The notes beneath the pieces are model-generated. The model had not been told where the DNA came from, did no database searches, and worked only from the letters and a program-made list of their open reading frames with translations. The translations under genes were made by a program, and so were the position numbers. Shown here piece by piece: positions 46,825-55,648 of a stretch of DNA of 64,000 bases (its first letter is position 1; each line of letters starts with the position of its first letter). Origin of the DNA: Hellea balneolensis DSM 19091 (GTDB lineage Bacteria; Pseudomonadota; Alphaproteobacteria; Caulobacterales; Maricaulaceae); the NCBI RefSeq assembly GCF_000428525.1, contig NZ_KE386760.1:85832-149831 (forward strand). Direction: 5' to 3'.

Positions 46825-47067
46825 TTAGCCTTTGATCTTGCCGTAATAATATCTGTTTTGACTATCATACAGTTCCATTTTGCCGCCACCCTTTAGCTTC
46901 CCATAATAATATTGGCCGTTGTGGTCATACAGTTCTATTTTGCCATTATCCTTCAACTTGCCATACCAGTAATTGTTTTGCGGATCATATATTTCGACCT
47001 TGCCACCAGCTTTTAGCCTCCCATAATGGTATCCATTATCTGGGCCGTAAAATTCAATTTTTGCCAT
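46825..47067 (-). CDS. Small protein made of four 20-residue repeats
   Basis: 80 aa from ATG 47067 (GGAAA upstream; a TTG 12 nt earlier is less likely). The whole protein is four copies of a K(I/V/M)E(F/L/I)YD..N.YYYGKLK.GG unit, each exactly 60 bp. It has no signal peptide or membrane helix, and is rich in Tyr, Gly and Lys. The pattern suggests a small beta-hairpin or meander array; I do not recognise a family. It follows the deoxyribosyltransferase-like gene by 48 nt on the same strand. Confidence 0.7.
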   Translation of the reverse strand: MAKIEFYGPDNGYHYGRLKAGGKVEIYDPQNNYWYGKLKDNGKIELYDHNGQYYYGKLKGGGKMELYDSQNRYYYGKIKG

Positions 47068-47115
47068 TGCTATTTCCAATCTCGCTCAGTGAACTAGTAA
47101 CCACTATCATTTATA

Positions 47116-48237
47116 CTAACTAGCCGTATCAGGTTTTTGAAAAATTGCTTCTTCGGGATTGTTTAAAGCTGAGAGAATATTTTCAGCAACCTTTTCAATC
47201 AATTTTTCTCCCCAAAAGGGGTCATAAATATCATAATATATTACACGGATATGTTTTAGATCGAACGGTACATCTTCTTCATTAGAAGACACAAGCACCA
47301 CAGGCTTTTGTAGGGCGTGTGCCAATCCTAACTCATAAAAGACATTTGGATTTCTAGATGTGAGTTCGGCGATTAATACTTTAGCTTCGGTAATACCCTT
47401 CCACACTTGATCTATAATTTTACCTGTCCCAAAAATATCGTCATCGGCGCGGACTGGATTTAACCCCGCTTTTTTGACGGCTGGCTCATAGACAGAGGAA
47501 TAGTATGATCCGAGCGGATCACCAAAGGGCATCATCACGAAACAAGTGTCATTTGCCCCCACTTTGACAGACTTACCTAGTTTTCGAATTCGATCTGACT
47601 TTAAACTTGACGTCGCCGCTTGATGAGAGAAATCTAATACCCGTTGTTTTCCATTATGGTCCTCAACGAGTTGAGCAAATTTTAAGTTATCAAAGAAAAT
47701 TCCTTTGAAATCAGAAACCTTTTCCCTTGGAATTTTGAATTTATCAACAAGGGTGTTTTCGAAAAACTGGGCATCAGGAATGTTCTCTCCGCGATAATGA
47801 AGATATACATCGGCAATATCCACTGCATCAGTAACAGCTTTTCGGCGACCTTCTAACTCATCACCGGATGATTGTGGCCGCAATATTTTCTTCGCTAAAT
47901 CGGTGACTTCAATCTTTCTTGTGGCAGGAGCCGATACTAATCCGTACTTTTTTGCAGAGCCTATTTCAGACTGATATGGACCGTTGTAACTCACACCAAC
48001 AAATTCAGCCGACTCTTGATCTGTACATGCTTTGCCTGCGTTTTGATCCAATATAGCGCGAGGTATTCTGAGGGCTTTCTCAAGTGAATGTCTTGGATAT
48101 TTTGCTGAATTTACTACAGTATTCCTTTTCCGCGGAGTTTTCTTTGCTGCCTTCTTTTTAACACGCTTACTAGGTTTCTTAGCGGGCTTTCTAGCGCTCA
48201 CGGATGGTTCTAAATTTTTTTCGTCCTCGCCTAACAT
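47116..48237 (-). CDS. Protein with nucleoside 2-deoxyribosyltransferase-like C-terminal domain
   Basis: 373 aa. Residues 1-40 are strongly basic (KKPSKRVKKKAAKKTPRKR). Residues about 45-200 look like a winged-helix or DNA-binding module (ALRIPRAILDQNAGKACTD, GSAKKYGLVSAPATRKIEVT). Residues about 225-360 match the deoxyribosyltransferase-like/TIR-like alpha-beta domain: CFVMMPFGDP, GLNPVRADDD, LIAELTSRNPNVFYELGLAH, KPVVLVSS, PFDLKHIRVIYYD. The glutamate in NVFYELG is the catalytic position in nucleotide-cleaving relatives. Its domain type occurs in prokaryotic immune effectors, and the AT-rich accessory setting fits defence, but no partner defence gene is visible. Confidence 0.65.
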   Translation of the reverse strand: MLGEDEKNLEPSVSARKPAKKPSKRVKKKAAKKTPRKRNTVVNSAKYPRHSLEKALRIPRAILDQNAGKACTDQESAEFVGVSYNGPYQSEIGSAKKYGLVSAPATRKIEVTDLAKKILRPQSSGDELEGRRKAVTDAVDIADVYLHYRGENIPDAQFFENTLVDKFKIPREKVSDFKGIFFDNLKFAQLVEDHNGKQRVLDFSHQAATSSLKSDRIRKLGKSVKVGANDTCFVMMPFGDPLGSYYSSVYEPAVKKAGLNPVRADDDIFGTGKIIDQVWKGITEAKVLIAELTSRNPNVFYELGLAHALQKPVVLVSSNEEDVPFDLKHIRVIYYDIYDPFWGEKLIEKVAENILSALNNPEEAIFQKPDTAS

Positions 48238-48502
48238 AGCCTTGCCTCAGGTTTATTGCTTATAAAAAGCACTTTTTACATGTAATAATATTTTATCATT
48301 ATCATAAATTGATAACTAGTACAAATAAAGAACATCTAATTCTTGTGGATAGTATACTACAGGTAATATAATATTTTGTGTCTCCTAAGCCCCTCGAATT
48401 GAAGTCAATCCTAAGAAAAACCCTCTCAAAACCCAACCACAGTGCCAATTTAAAAAACTAAATCCTCGTTTACTCCAACCTGCGCTATATTACTGATGTT
48501 CT

Positions 48503-48721
48503 CGATAATTGTGAAATTGCTAACGCAAGTTTCACTTGGGCAGGCAATCGCGTAGGTTTGTTATTATCGGGACGGTGAGGCTAAGCGCTGCGATTTACGC
48601 GCGCGGAAAGCTGGCCTCGGCGAAAGTCACTTGAGACGCCGCCGATAAAATCACCGCCGCAGGGTGTCTCCTTGTGTTTATAGTTATCCCAGGTGTGCCT
48701 CAAGGCGATCACCCTGCGGGC
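48503..48721. ncRNA. Candidate structured RNA (strand uncertain)
   Basis: Stem CGATAAT (48503-48509) / ATTATCG (48563-48569) encloses hairpin GTGAAA (48511) / TTTCAC (48530-48535). Then GAGGC / GCCTC bracket 48577-48618. Then GCCGCAGGGTG (48656-48666) pairs with CACCCTGCGGGC (48710-48721), enclosing CCTTG / CAAGG. The 3' CAAGG..CACCCTGCGGGCG..ATC loosely recalls the 3' end of 6S RNA, but the paired 5' arm is too near for a normal 6S layout. No tmRNA T-loop, SRP or RNase P core motif seen. Confidence 0.35.
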
Positions 48722-48882
48722 GTCCATCTTTTATGACGGATTGCCTATGTTGATTTTTCCGAAAAGAAAATTCAACGAACCAACCCAATCCGTGTTGGCT
48801 GGCAATAAAAAGTTAGGTTTCTTTCAAAAAAACCGAGTCAGCTGGCAGGGAAGGTGTAACTATGCTCCGTATTCTCAAACTC

Positions 48883-49003
48883 GTCATAGCCCGACTTGAT
48901 CGGGCTACCCATTCGGTAAATTTACAACGGAAGTTAATATTACGATTTATGCGCTTAAGCGTCCCTGCACCGCATGGGTCACCCGATCAAGTCGGGTGAT
49001 GAC
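48883..49003. repeat. REP-like intergenic inverted-repeat pair
   Basis: Left arm GTCATAGCCCGACTTGATCG.. (48883-48912) and right arm ..CCGATCAAGTCGGGTGATGAC (48974-49003) are near-perfect inverted copies, and each contains its own palindrome CCCGACTTGATCGGG. This bipartite layout is the known form of alphaproteobacterial intergenic palindromes. No second copy in this window. Confidence 0.7.
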
Positions 49004-49108
49004 AGGATAGGGAGCTAGGTGATGAGAAAGGGAGCGGCCTCCGAGCCCTCACGCCCAATTCGCCTACTTCCCATTTGCCATTATGTCAAACCCCGCTATC
49101 ACTCTGCT

Positions 49109-50584
49109 ATGGAACATTATGGTCTTCTTTCGCTTCTTCCGCCCCTTATCGCGATTGGGCTTGCGCTTTGGACGCGGCAGGTCTTTTTGGCTTTGCTGCT
49201 CGGCATTGCCTCAGGGTTTTTAATCCTTGCGGGCGGTAATCCTCTGCAAGGGATGATTGGCACGATGCAAGGTTTCGTCAAAGTCTTTGAGAGCAATTAT
49301 AATACGGAAATTATTATTTTTACCCTTTTGATTGGCGCGTTGATTGCCCTGATACAGCGGGCGGGCGGCGTCGAAGGTTTTGTCACCCGTGTGGTGAACT
49401 GGCTGCAAAAAAAGGCCGAAAGCGCGGATAGCAAAGGACAGCGCCGCCGTGTTGAACTCCTCGCCGTGGCAACGGGCATATTGATCTTCGTTGAGAGTAA
49501 TATCTCGACCTTAACGGTGGGCACGCTTTATCGTCCGCTCACGGATAAGCTCGGCATGCCGCGCGAGAAGCTCGCCTATATTGCCGACAGTACTTGCGCG
49601 CCGATTTGTATTCTCATTCCGCTTAATGCGTGGGGCGCTTACATAATGGGCTTACTGGCTGAGCAAGATGTAGAGAAACCTGTCTCGATGCTGTTCAGTG
49701 CGGTGGCGCTCAATTTCTATCCCATGCTCGCTATCGGAATTCTTATTTTTGTCATTATGACGGGCCGCGATATTGGCGAAATGAAGCGCGCTGAAACACG
49801 CGCGCGAGACGAAGGCAAGATTCTGCGCGACGGGGCTGTCCCGATGATTGCAGGGGACATCACCATGATGGAGGCCAAAGAGGGCGCGGCGCCCAAAGCG
49901 CGTAATATGGTGTTACCGCTACTGACACTCGTTGTGCTGATGCCTGTCTTTTTGCTCTATACAGGGTGGGGCAATGGCGCGGATGAAGCCAATACGCTTT
50001 TCGAAATTATGGACAGGGCTTCTGGCTCTAAATCCGTGCTCTATGCGGTGTGCGGCGCGATGCTTGTCTCAGTCGGTCTCTCCAAAGCGCAAGGCATAAT
50101 GGGCATCCGCGAAATGGTGGATGTGATATTAAAAGGCATGTCCGGCATGGTCTCGCTTGCTTTGCTCATGGTCTTTGCTTTCGCGCTGGGGAATTTATGC
50201 GGGGAACTCGGCACGGGAATATTTGTCGCTGAGCAAGCCAAGCCATTTCTCTCGCCTGCTCTAGTGCCTGCGCTTATATTTATCATCAGCGCGTTCATCG
50301 CGTTTAGCACGGGGACAAGCTGGGGCACTTTTGCGATTATGATCGCCATCGCTGTTCCGCTCGCGACAGGCATGGACACAAATGTCAGCCTCGCCGTCGC
50401 GGCGGCGCTAGGCGGCGGCGTCTTCGGAGATCACTGCTCCCCCACCTCCGACACCTCGATTATAACATCAATGGCTACAGCCAATGACCACATCGATCAC
50501 GTCAGAACGCAGATACCATATGCGCTGATAGGGGGCGGGATAACGACGGCGCTTTATCTTATTCTAGGAGTCTTCGGTGTTTAG
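49109..50584 (+). CDS. nhaC: NhaC-family Na+/H+ antiporter
   Basis: 491 aa from ATG 49109, where the protein begins with the family's usual start (YGLLSLLPPLIAIGLALWTR). A GTG/ATG at 49019/49022 with AGGGAG upstream would add 30 residues of non-membrane sequence and is the alternative. About eleven helices; LIQRAGGVEGF, FVESNISTLTVG, ADSTCAPICILIPLNAW, FSTGTSWGTFAIM and GVFGDHCSPTSDTSIITS are NhaC signatures (the last the ion-binding motif). It exports sodium for protons or a related exchange. The avidin-like gene overlaps its end by 8 nt. Confidence 0.85.
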   Translation: MEHYGLLSLLPPLIAIGLALWTRQVFLALLLGIASGFLILAGGNPLQGMIGTMQGFVKVFESNYNTEIIIFTLLIGALIALIQRAGGVEGFVTRVVNWLQKKAESADSKGQRRRVELLAVATGILIFVESNISTLTVGTLYRPLTDKLGMPREKLAYIADSTCAPICILIPLNAWGAYIMGLLAEQDVEKPVSMLFSAVALNFYPMLAIGILIFVIMTGRDIGEMKRAETRARDEGKILRDGAVPMIAGDITMMEAKEGAAPKARNMVLPLLTLVVLMPVFLLYTGWGNGADEANTLFEIMDRASGSKSVLYAVCGAMLVSVGLSKAQGIMGIREMVDVILKGMSGMVSLALLMVFAFALGNLCGELGTGIFVAEQAKPFLSPALVPALIFIISAFIAFSTGTSWGTFAIMIAIAVPLATGMDTNVSLAVAAALGGGVFGDHCSPTSDTSIITSMATANDHIDHVRTQIPYALIGGGITTALYLILGVFGV

Positions 50585-50999
50585 AAAACTTGGGGTGTCT
50601 ATTGGGGCACTGGCTTTATCGTCTTGCGCACAAGCCCAAGATACCCAACCCAACCTCTTCGAAGGTCAATGGGTCAATGACCGTGATTCCGCCGTGACGT
50701 TTGACGTCACAGATGGTTTGCTTTCGGGTCATTATCAAACCGCATTAGGGCAGCCTGATAAATCTAAAAAATTCCCGCTCACGGGATTTGTCGAAGGCGA
50801 CCAGATTACGTTTACGGTGAATTTCAAAGGCTATGGCTCTCTGACCAGCTGGACAGGACAGCTCACAGCGGATGAACAGGGCGATTATATCAGAACGCTC
50901 TGGAACTTAACGCGGGACGTCGAGGATGCGGCTGAAGATGAGGATCTTTGGCAATCTATCACCTCAGGCGCGAGTGATTTTCGGCGGATGGAGGATTAA
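50577..50999 (+). CDS. Avidin-family biotin-binding protein, exported
   Basis: 140 aa from GTG 50577 (AGGAG 6 nt upstream). Signal sequence with ALALSSCAQAQ: either a lipoprotein (Cys17) or Sec cleavage after AQA. The mature chain is one avidin barrel: FEGQWVNDRDSAVTF, GLLSGHYQTALGQ, FPLTGFVEGDQITFTVNF, LTSWTGQL, YIRTLWNLT, LWQS, SGASDF. Against streptavidin the ligand residues N23, S27, Y43, S88, T90, W92, W108, W120 and D128 have counterparts; W79 is Phe and S45 is Thr. High-affinity biotin binding is likely but not certain. Coupled to the antiporter. Confidence 0.85.
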   Translation: MFRKLGVSIGALALSSCAQAQDTQPNLFEGQWVNDRDSAVTFDVTDGLLSGHYQTALGQPDKSKKFPLTGFVEGDQITFTVNFKGYGSLTSWTGQLTADEQGDYIRTLWNLTRDVEDAAEDEDLWQSITSGASDFRRMED

Positions 51000-51413
51000 T
51001 TATTTCGCGAGCCAATAACCCGCAATGGCGCAGAGCGGGAGGGCGATAAATTCAGCTAAGGATAATGTCGAGACTGAAAACTTTAGCGCTTCGATAGCCC
51101 CCGTAAATACCGCGCGATGCTCGACATAGTGACTTTTAAAACCGCCGATAAATGTTGGTACAGGGATAACGCAAATTCCCGTTATAAGCGCCGCAAGCGC
51201 TCCGCCGATGGGGCCTTTAATTTTTGGGGTTATGATGGTCCACCAAAATGTGGAGAGCGGCAATAGAGCCAGAAAAATGAGGAGGCTTAGTTTTACAACA
51301 TCCGATAACGCATCGGCTTGATGCCCGAGCAGACGAAAGGCCAAAACCCCGCCATAGATGGTTCCGAGGCCCGTTAGGACAGCAACGAATCTAAAGCGTT
51401 TGGAGAACGTCAT
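51000..51413 (-). CDS. Four-helix membrane protein of unknown function
   Basis: 137 aa, four predicted membrane helices (FVAVLTGLGTIYGGVLAF, LLIFLALLPLSTFWWTI, GGALAALITGICVIPV, LAEFIALPLCAIAGYW). No signature recognised. It starts 11 nt after dnaJ on the same strand and is probably the last gene of the fkbM-dnaJ unit; its stop abuts that of the avidin gene (convergent). Confidence 0.6.
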   Translation of the reverse strand: MTFSKRFRFVAVLTGLGTIYGGVLAFRLLGHQADALSDVVKLSLLIFLALLPLSTFWWTIITPKIKGPIGGALAALITGICVIPVPTFIGGFKSHYVEHRAVFTGAIEALKFSVSTLSLAEFIALPLCAIAGYWLAK

Positions 51414-51424
51414 GAGCTTGGAAT

Positions 51425-52579
51425 TTAATCGACTAAATCATCCCAGAAGCGCCGCGCTTTGCTAAAGAAATTCGCGCTTTCGGGACTAATCTCATCACCA
51501 GAGACTTCGGCGAGTTCTTCGAGGAGTTCGCGTTGACGCTTATTTAGCTTGGACGGTGTTTCGACGGAAAGCTCGACATACATATCGCCGCGCTGATTAG
51601 CGCGTAAAACGCTCATGCCTTTTCCGCGAAGGCGCATGCGTTTTCCAGATTGGCTGCCTTCGGGAATTTTGATTTTGGAACGTCCGCCATCAATGGTCGG
51701 GATTTCAATATCTCCGCCCAAAGCGGCTGTCGTCATGGGCACAGGCGCGCGGCAGAAAAGATTAGCACCCTCGCGTTCAAACAGCTCGTGAGGTTTGACA
51801 GAGACGAAAATATATAAATCGCCAGGCTGTCCACGACCGCGTGGGGCTGCATCACCCTGACCCGATAAGCGGATGCGCGTGCCGTCTTCAACGCCTGCAG
51901 GGATAGTGACATCCAATTCGGTCTGCTGGCGTGTCTGGCCTTGGCCGTCACATTGTTTGCAAGGATTGGAGACATACTCGCCTTGTCCGCCGCAAGTCGA
52001 ACACGCCCGTTCCATTGTAAAGAAACCTTGCTGCGTACGAACGCGCCCTGCGCCGCCGCATGTGCTACAAGTCTCAACAGACGCCCCGGGCTCCGCGCCT
52101 AATCCGTCGCAGCGATCACAATCTCCGGCGATAGGAACAGTGATATCAATTTCTTTTCCGCCAAAAGCTTCTTCGAGAGAGATTTCCATTTCATAGCGTA
52201 GGTCAGAGCCGCGGGCTTGTTGCTGACGGCGTCCACCGCCGCCGCCGCCAAACATATCAGCAAAGCCGCCACCCGCCGCGCCGCCGCCAAATATTTGGGA
52301 GAAGATATCGCCAAAGTCTTGGAAGCCGCCCGCGCCGCCGCCCATTCCGCCCTGCTCGAAGGCGCGGTGACCCATGCGGTCATAGGCTGCGCGTTTCTGT
52401 GCGTCGGATAATATACCGTAAGCTTCGTTCAATTCTTTAAAGCGGGCCTCGGCTTCAGGATCATCAGGGTGGCGGTCAGGGTGGCATTCCATCGCTTTCT
52501 TGCGAAAGGCTGATTTCATTGTCTTTTCATCCGCCGTTTTAGCGACGCCGAGGATTTCATAATAATCGCGTTTAGACAT
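51425..52579 (-). CDS. dnaJ: Chaperone DnaJ
   Basis: 384 aa, full length. J domain with [20 protein letters not shown] and CHPDRHPDD (HPD loop); Gly/Phe-rich linker ([19 protein letters not shown]); zinc-binding domain with four CxxCxGxG-type repeats ([32 protein letters not shown]); C-terminal substrate domain. Co-chaperone that stimulates DnaK ATPase. Unusually, its start overlaps an FkbM methyltransferase gene by 8 nt rather than following dnaK directly. Confidence 0.97.
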   Translation of the reverse strand: MSKRDYYEILGVAKTADEKTMKSAFRKKAMECHPDRHPDDPEAEARFKELNEAYGILSDAQKRAAYDRMGHRAFEQGGMGGGAGGFQDFGDIFSQIFGGGAAGGGFADMFGGGGGGRRQQQARGSDLRYEMEISLEEAFGGKEIDITVPIAGDCDRCDGLGAEPGASVETCSTCGGAGRVRTQQGFFTMERACSTCGGQGEYVSNPCKQCDGQGQTRQQTELDVTIPAGVEDGTRIRLSGQGDAAPRGRGQPGDLYIFVSVKPHELFEREGANLFCRAPVPMTTAALGGDIEIPTIDGGRSKIKIPEGSQSGKRMRLRGKGMSVLRANQRGDMYVELSVETPSKLNKRQRELLEELAEVSGDEISPESANFFSKARRFWDDLVD

Positions 52580-53450
52580 GGTTTTTCTCTACTGCTTCCA
52601 AAGCTTCTTTAGGAGAGGCCTTTTTAAGAATAGTGTTCATTTTTGTGCGTTCAGTCACGACATAGTCATTTGCTTCGCAAAGTTCAATTAAGGGCGAATT
52701 CGCAGCCCGACCTGTTTCCAAAATCAACAACTTGGGGTGAAGCTTCGAAGACGCATCCTCAAAAAATGTTGTAAGTGCTTTCAAGTCATGCCCTTCAATA
52801 TCCACTTTCATCGCATCAAGACGCGTTAGCCCCAAGGTACGCGCGATACGGGGGAGGGTATCAACAACAACGGTCTCAGTCGTATCAGATTGCGCTGACA
52901 GCTTGGCTTCACCTCGATTTACGTCCCCGCCGCCAAGATATCCAGTTCCCGGGGCATCAGACACAGCGGCGCGGATTATTTGAATATTGGCGTCATTCAC
53001 GGCAATATTAGCTTCGAGGCGGGCGCAGGTCTGAACGCCAGGCTCTATGGCAATAATTTGCGCGGCGCGATTAGCTTGAGCGGCATAGGCATTCACGTAA
53101 AGTGAATAGAGGCCTACATTCGCGCCAACATCTAGAAAAACAAAAGGCACGTCTGAATGGTTTTCTATTTCAGATTTAAGCGCAAGGCGTTCGTTAAGGT
53201 CCCAGACTTGAACACCGGCAAAGGCGCGTTTTTCACAACGGTTACCGCTCGGATAAAGCCGCGCAGAAATGCCGTCCTCAATCTGAATATCAAAAGGCCC
53301 TGTTTCTCCCGCGAGTGCTTTCTTACGCGCGCGTGATATCAAGGCACGGCCAATGCGCGTGTCCCCATAGCCATCTGCTTTTTTGCGCCACGCTTCACGC
53401 GCGGGCGGGAGAGCATATGTGCCAAATGGAGGAGTAATATGATATGTCAT
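52572..53450 (-). CDS. FkbM-family methyltransferase
   Basis: 292 aa. SAM-binding motif [15 protein letters not shown], then [17 protein letters not shown], and [15 protein letters not shown] (the FkbM IDVEG motif). Such enzymes O-methylate sugars or polyketides. It lies between the dnaK terminator and dnaJ, overlapping the latter, so dnaJ translation depends on this gene. Functional link to chaperones is not evident. Confidence 0.85.
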   Translation of the reverse strand: MTYHITPPFGTYALPPAREAWRKKADGYGDTRIGRALISRARKKALAGETGPFDIQIEDGISARLYPSGNRCEKRAFAGVQVWDLNERLALKSEIENHSDVPFVFLDVGANVGLYSLYVNAYAAQANRAAQIIAIEPGVQTCARLEANIAVNDANIQIIRAAVSDAPGTGYLGGGDVNRGEAKLSAQSDTTETVVVDTLPRIARTLGLTRLDAMKVDIEGHDLKALTTFFEDASSKLHPKLLILETGRAANSPLIELCEANDYVVTERTKMNTILKKASPKEALEAVEKNHV

Positions 53451-53460
53451 CGTTTAAACC

Positions 53461-53499
53461 AAAAAACCCCGAATACACTGAAATCCAGTATATTCGGGG
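53461..53499 (-). terminator. Terminator after dnaK
   Basis: Stem CCCCGAATATAC / GTGTATTCGGGG (one G-T pair) followed by six T on the minus strand, 41 nt after the dnaK stop and 11 nt before fkbM. Confidence 0.9.
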
Positions 53500-53539
53500 C
53501 TCCACCTGAAGACATAAATGTCATCCGGTCTGGGGGAAC

Positions 53540-55447
53540 TTAAGCCTTGTCGTCTTCATCAACGTCTTCGAACTCAGCATCGACGATATCTTCGTCATCA
53601 GCATCATCCGCTTGCTTGGCAGGACCTGCATCCTCATCAGCAGAGGCATTTTCATACATCGCTGCACCCATTTTCATGAGAGCTGCAGAGAGGACTTCGG
53701 TCTTATCTGTAATGTCAGCCGTATCATCTGAATCTTTAAGTTCTTGCAGTTCTTTCACTGCCGCTTCGATATCAGCTTTTAGATCTTCTTCGGCTTGGTC
53801 GCCATGATCTTTCAGCGATGTTTCGGCTTGGTGAATCGCCGCTTCAGCTTTGTTACGGGCTTCGGCGAGTTCACGGCGAGCTTTGTCTTCATCCGCGTTC
53901 AGCTCAGCATCTTTGACCATCGCTTCGATATCTTCATCAGACAGGCCGCCTGAGGCTTGGATACGTATCTGCTGTTCCTTGCCTGTAGCATTATCTTTGG
54001 CCGAGACGTTGACGATACCATTGGCATCAATGTCAAATGTGACTTCGATTTGTGGCATACCGCGAGGTGCAGGCGGGATACCCACCAGATCGAATTGGCC
54101 GAGGAGTTTATTATCGGCCGCCATTTCGCGCTCACCTTGTGAGACACGGATGGTCACAGCGGACTGGTTATCAGCCGCTGTAGAGTAGACTTGAGACTTT
54201 TTCGTCGGGATTGTCGTGTTACGGTCAATCATACGTGTAAATACACCACCTTCGGTTTCGATACCGAGGGAAAGCGGCGTTACGTCAAGAAGTAACACGT
54301 CTTTAACGTCGCCTTGCAGAACGCCCGCTTGAATAGCAGCGCCCATGGCCACAACTTCGTCTGGGTTCACGCCTTTATGAGGCTCTTTACCGAAGAATTT
54401 GGTCACTGCGGCTTGGACCGCCGGCATACGTGTCATACCGCCAACGAGCACAATTTCGTCAATATCGCCAGCTTTGAGGCCCGCATCGGCCAGAGCTTTC
54501 TTACACGGCGCGATGGTGCGCTTAATCAAGTCGCCAACAAGTGTTTCGAGCTTGGCGCGTGTCAGCTTCATGTTGAAATGCTTAGGACCAGACGCATCAG
54601 CTGTGATGAAGGGAAGGTTCACTTCATAGGAGGAAGCTGTTGAAAGTTCCTTCTTGGCTTTTTCGGCTTCTTCACGAAGACGCTGGAGGGCAAGCTTGTC
54701 TTTCTTTAGATCAATGCCGTTATCTTTTTTGAACTCTTCATTGAAATATTCAACGATGTGCATGTCAAAATCTTCACCGCCGAGGAAGGTATCGCCATTG
54801 GTGGCTTTCACTTCGAAAACACCGTCACCAATTTCGAGGATAGAGACGTCAAATGTACCGCCGCCAAGGTCATAAACAGCAATGGTTTTGCCATCTTCTT
54901 TATTCATGCCGTAAGCGAGCGCTGCCGCTGTTGGTTCATTGATAATACGAAGAACTTCAAGGCCTGCAATTTTGCCAGCGTCTTTGGTCGCCTGACGCTG
55001 AGCATCATTAAAGTAAGCTGGAACCGTGATAACGGCTTGTGTCACGTCAGAACCGAGGAAGGCTTCCGCTGTTTCTTTCATCTTGGTCAGAATCATCGCA
55101 GAAATTTCAGAAGGAGATAAAGCTTTTTCGCGCCCTTGAACATAGGCATCGCCGCCTTTGCCTTTAACAATCTTATATGGGACGAGTTTGGCGTCCTTCT
55201 TGACAGCCGGGTCGGTCATGGCGCGTCCGATGAGGCGCTTGACTGCGAAATATGTGTGGTCAGGGTTTGTGACCGCTTGGCGGCGGGCCGTTTGTCCGAT
55301 CAGGCGTTCGCCATCATCTGTAAAGGCAACAACTGAGGGAGTGGTGCGCACACCTTCTGAATTTTCAATGACCCGGGCCTTATCACCGTCCATAACAGCG
55401 ACGCATGAGTTAGTCGTTCCGAGGTCAATACCGATTACTTTCGACAT
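53540..55447 (-). CDS. dnaK: Chaperone DnaK (Hsp70)
   Basis: 635 aa from ATG 55447 (GGAG 8-9 nt upstream), opening with [19 protein letters not shown]; a start 60 nt further upstream adds a non-conserved extension. ATPase motifs include [25 protein letters not shown] and [14 protein letters not shown]; the linker [16 protein letters not shown] and substrate domain follow, and the acidic end ([17 protein letters not shown]) is proteobacterial. ATP-driven folding chaperone. No grpE or hrcA beside it. Confidence 0.98.
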   Translation of the reverse strand: MSKVIGIDLGTTNSCVAVMDGDKARVIENSEGVRTTPSVVAFTDDGERLIGQTARRQAVTNPDHTYFAVKRLIGRAMTDPAVKKDAKLVPYKIVKGKGGDAYVQGREKALSPSEISAMILTKMKETAEAFLGSDVTQAVITVPAYFNDAQRQATKDAGKIAGLEVLRIINEPTAAALAYGMNKEDGKTIAVYDLGGGTFDVSILEIGDGVFEVKATNGDTFLGGEDFDMHIVEYFNEEFKKDNGIDLKKDKLALQRLREEAEKAKKELSTASSYEVNLPFITADASGPKHFNMKLTRAKLETLVGDLIKRTIAPCKKALADAGLKAGDIDEIVLVGGMTRMPAVQAAVTKFFGKEPHKGVNPDEVVAMGAAIQAGVLQGDVKDVLLLDVTPLSLGIETEGGVFTRMIDRNTTIPTKKSQVYSTAADNQSAVTIRVSQGEREMAADNKLLGQFDLVGIPPAPRGMPQIEVTFDIDANGIVNVSAKDNATGKEQQIRIQASGGLSDEDIEAMVKDAELNADEDKARRELAEARNKAEAAIHQAETSLKDHGDQAEEDLKADIEAAVKELQELKDSDDTADITDKTEVLSAALMKMGAAMYENASADEDAGPAKQADDADDEDIVDAEFEDVDEDDKA

Positions 55448-55648
55448 TGGTTTTCTCCGTTTTTGGGCCTTTAAGAAGCACCCGTGAGGTTTAAAATTCG
55501 TGGACAAAGCCGATTAAGCTTGACCGTTGGCTGAGATATGGGAAGCAAAATCAAGGCTTCAAGGGCCAAGCCTTGAAAAGACTCACTTTTTTAAGCTCTT
55601 TTTTCAGTCTGTTAGACGTATATAGGACTTAATTCGGCCAAGCCGTAC

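Larger units (their letters stand above)
48238..49108. other. 871-bp non-coding stretch with structure and repeats
   Basis: No convincing gene. 48238-48480 is very AT-rich (likely promoter of the gene to its left). 48500-48780 has several nested or local stems listed separately, including GTTGATTTTTC / GAAAATTCAAC (48749-48776). 48883-49003 is a REP-like inverted pair. A 68-codon frame at 48693 crosses these structures and has no support. Confidence 0.5.

Noticed and set aside
46797-46835. 12-codon plus-strand frame (MAITESHVFLSL)
   Set aside because: It lies inside the inverted repeat and overlaps the end of the convergent gene; no other support.
48503-48721. Direct assignment as 6S RNA or tmRNA
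   Set aside because: Only the 3' end resembles 6S and the pairing arm is too close; no TTCGA T-loop or tag-encoding frame for tmRNA.
48693-48899. 68-codon plus-strand frame
   Set aside because: Runs through hairpins and into the REP-like repeat, no ribosome site, composition not protein-like.
49019-49108. 30-residue N-terminal extension of NhaC
   Set aside because: It has a ribosome-like AGGGAG but touches the REP-like repeat and is not family-like; kept only as an alternative.
55552-55575. CAAGGCTT / AAGCCTTG stem as a terminator of the regulator gene
   Set aside because: Only ATTTTG follows on the minus strand, too weak a T-run to call.
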